From assembly GCA_905182985.1 (NCBI GenBank), contig CAJJDN010000032.1, positions 1 to 33,419 on the forward strand: 33,419 nucleotides of DNA. The letters run 5' to 3'. This stretch comes from Paramecium sonneborni. Lineage: Eukaryota; Ciliophora; Oligohymenophorea; Peniculida; Parameciidae. This document shows, one piece after another, positions 33,194 through 33,419 of this stretch. The translations under genes and the position numbers were made by a program. The notes below the pieces were generated by a model. It did not search any database, had not been told where the DNA came from, and saw only the letters and a program-made list of their open reading frames with translations. The first letter of the stretch is position 1; each line of letters opens with the position of its first letter.

Positions 33194-33419
33194 TAAACAT
33201 AAATCAGAAAAGGGCTTAATTTTTAATGTTTTAGTATGTCAAGTGTTATTCTTTGTTTAAACTTTTGATTAAATTTGCTTTATTTTTATTCATCCTTTTA
33301 ATTGATTCCTTTAAAATTCAAAAATTAAATTTTTTTCTATTATTCAGAATAATAAAACATCAAGTTTGAGATCTAAAGAAATTATAAATGATAATTATTA
33401 TTTCAATTTTTTTATCATA
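33194..33419. other. AT-rich end of the window
   Basis: No feature beyond the possible continuation of the decayed frame to about 33300. No telomere repeat, so the chromosome continues or the contig is broken here. Confidence 0.5.

Noticed and set aside
1..33419. tRNA or rRNA genes
   Set aside because: No cloverleaf-like or rRNA-like GC-rich segment was noticed on either strand by eye; a tRNAscan or Infernal run would settle this.

Overview
The window is one end of a ciliate macronuclear chromosome, most likely Paramecium or a close relative. It opens with seven CCCAAA repeats plus CCCA (C-strand of a G3T3 telomere). The long reading frames appear only when TAA and TAG are read as glutamine and TGA alone as stop. 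The introns are 22-29 nt, nearly all GTA...AG. The DNA is extremely AT-rich. There are three runs of N (31, 1 and 1 bases), so this is a draft scaffold.

Layout. 1-300: telomere and a short subtelomeric repeat. 275-1139 (-): a gene with a discoidin (F5/8 type C)-like C-terminal domain, broken in frame upstream. 1143-3846: AT-rich, with at best decayed coding. 3847-6333 (+): a decayed STAND-type helical region followed by WD40 repeats. 7832-11933 (-): a large, apparently intact gene of MORN-like GGG/GKW/GRW repeats, almost every repeat being its own exon with a micro-intron at the same place; removing 20 introns leaves exactly 1194 codons. 12271-13152 (+): an unknown ORF with a membrane segment. 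13530-14993 (+): a decayed region resembling the C-terminus of a UBR-type E3 ubiquitin ligase. 16471-18424 (+): further decayed coding pieces. 18437-22976 (+): N-terminal half of a giant surface protein (lectin-like modules, Cys-rich repeats, start of a beta-helix). 24463-24962 (-): a small RING-H2 gene. 25392-30498 (+): C-terminal half of a giant surface protein (beta-helix, EGF-like Cys motif, about eight membrane helices). 30499-33419: AT-rich with one decayed coding piece.

Two direct duplications (1049/1050 bp and 1524/1524 bp) each abut a run of N exactly and end exactly at it. They are best read as unmerged overlapping contig ends, not biology. Without them the RING gene sits alone between the two half-genes, about 1.1 kb apart, which suggests one giant surface-protein gene split by that segment.

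The intact genes point to cell-surface and ubiquitin functions; much of the rest looks like a subtelomeric graveyard of decayed gene-family members. All translations were done by eye; family names rest on motif recognition, not on searches.
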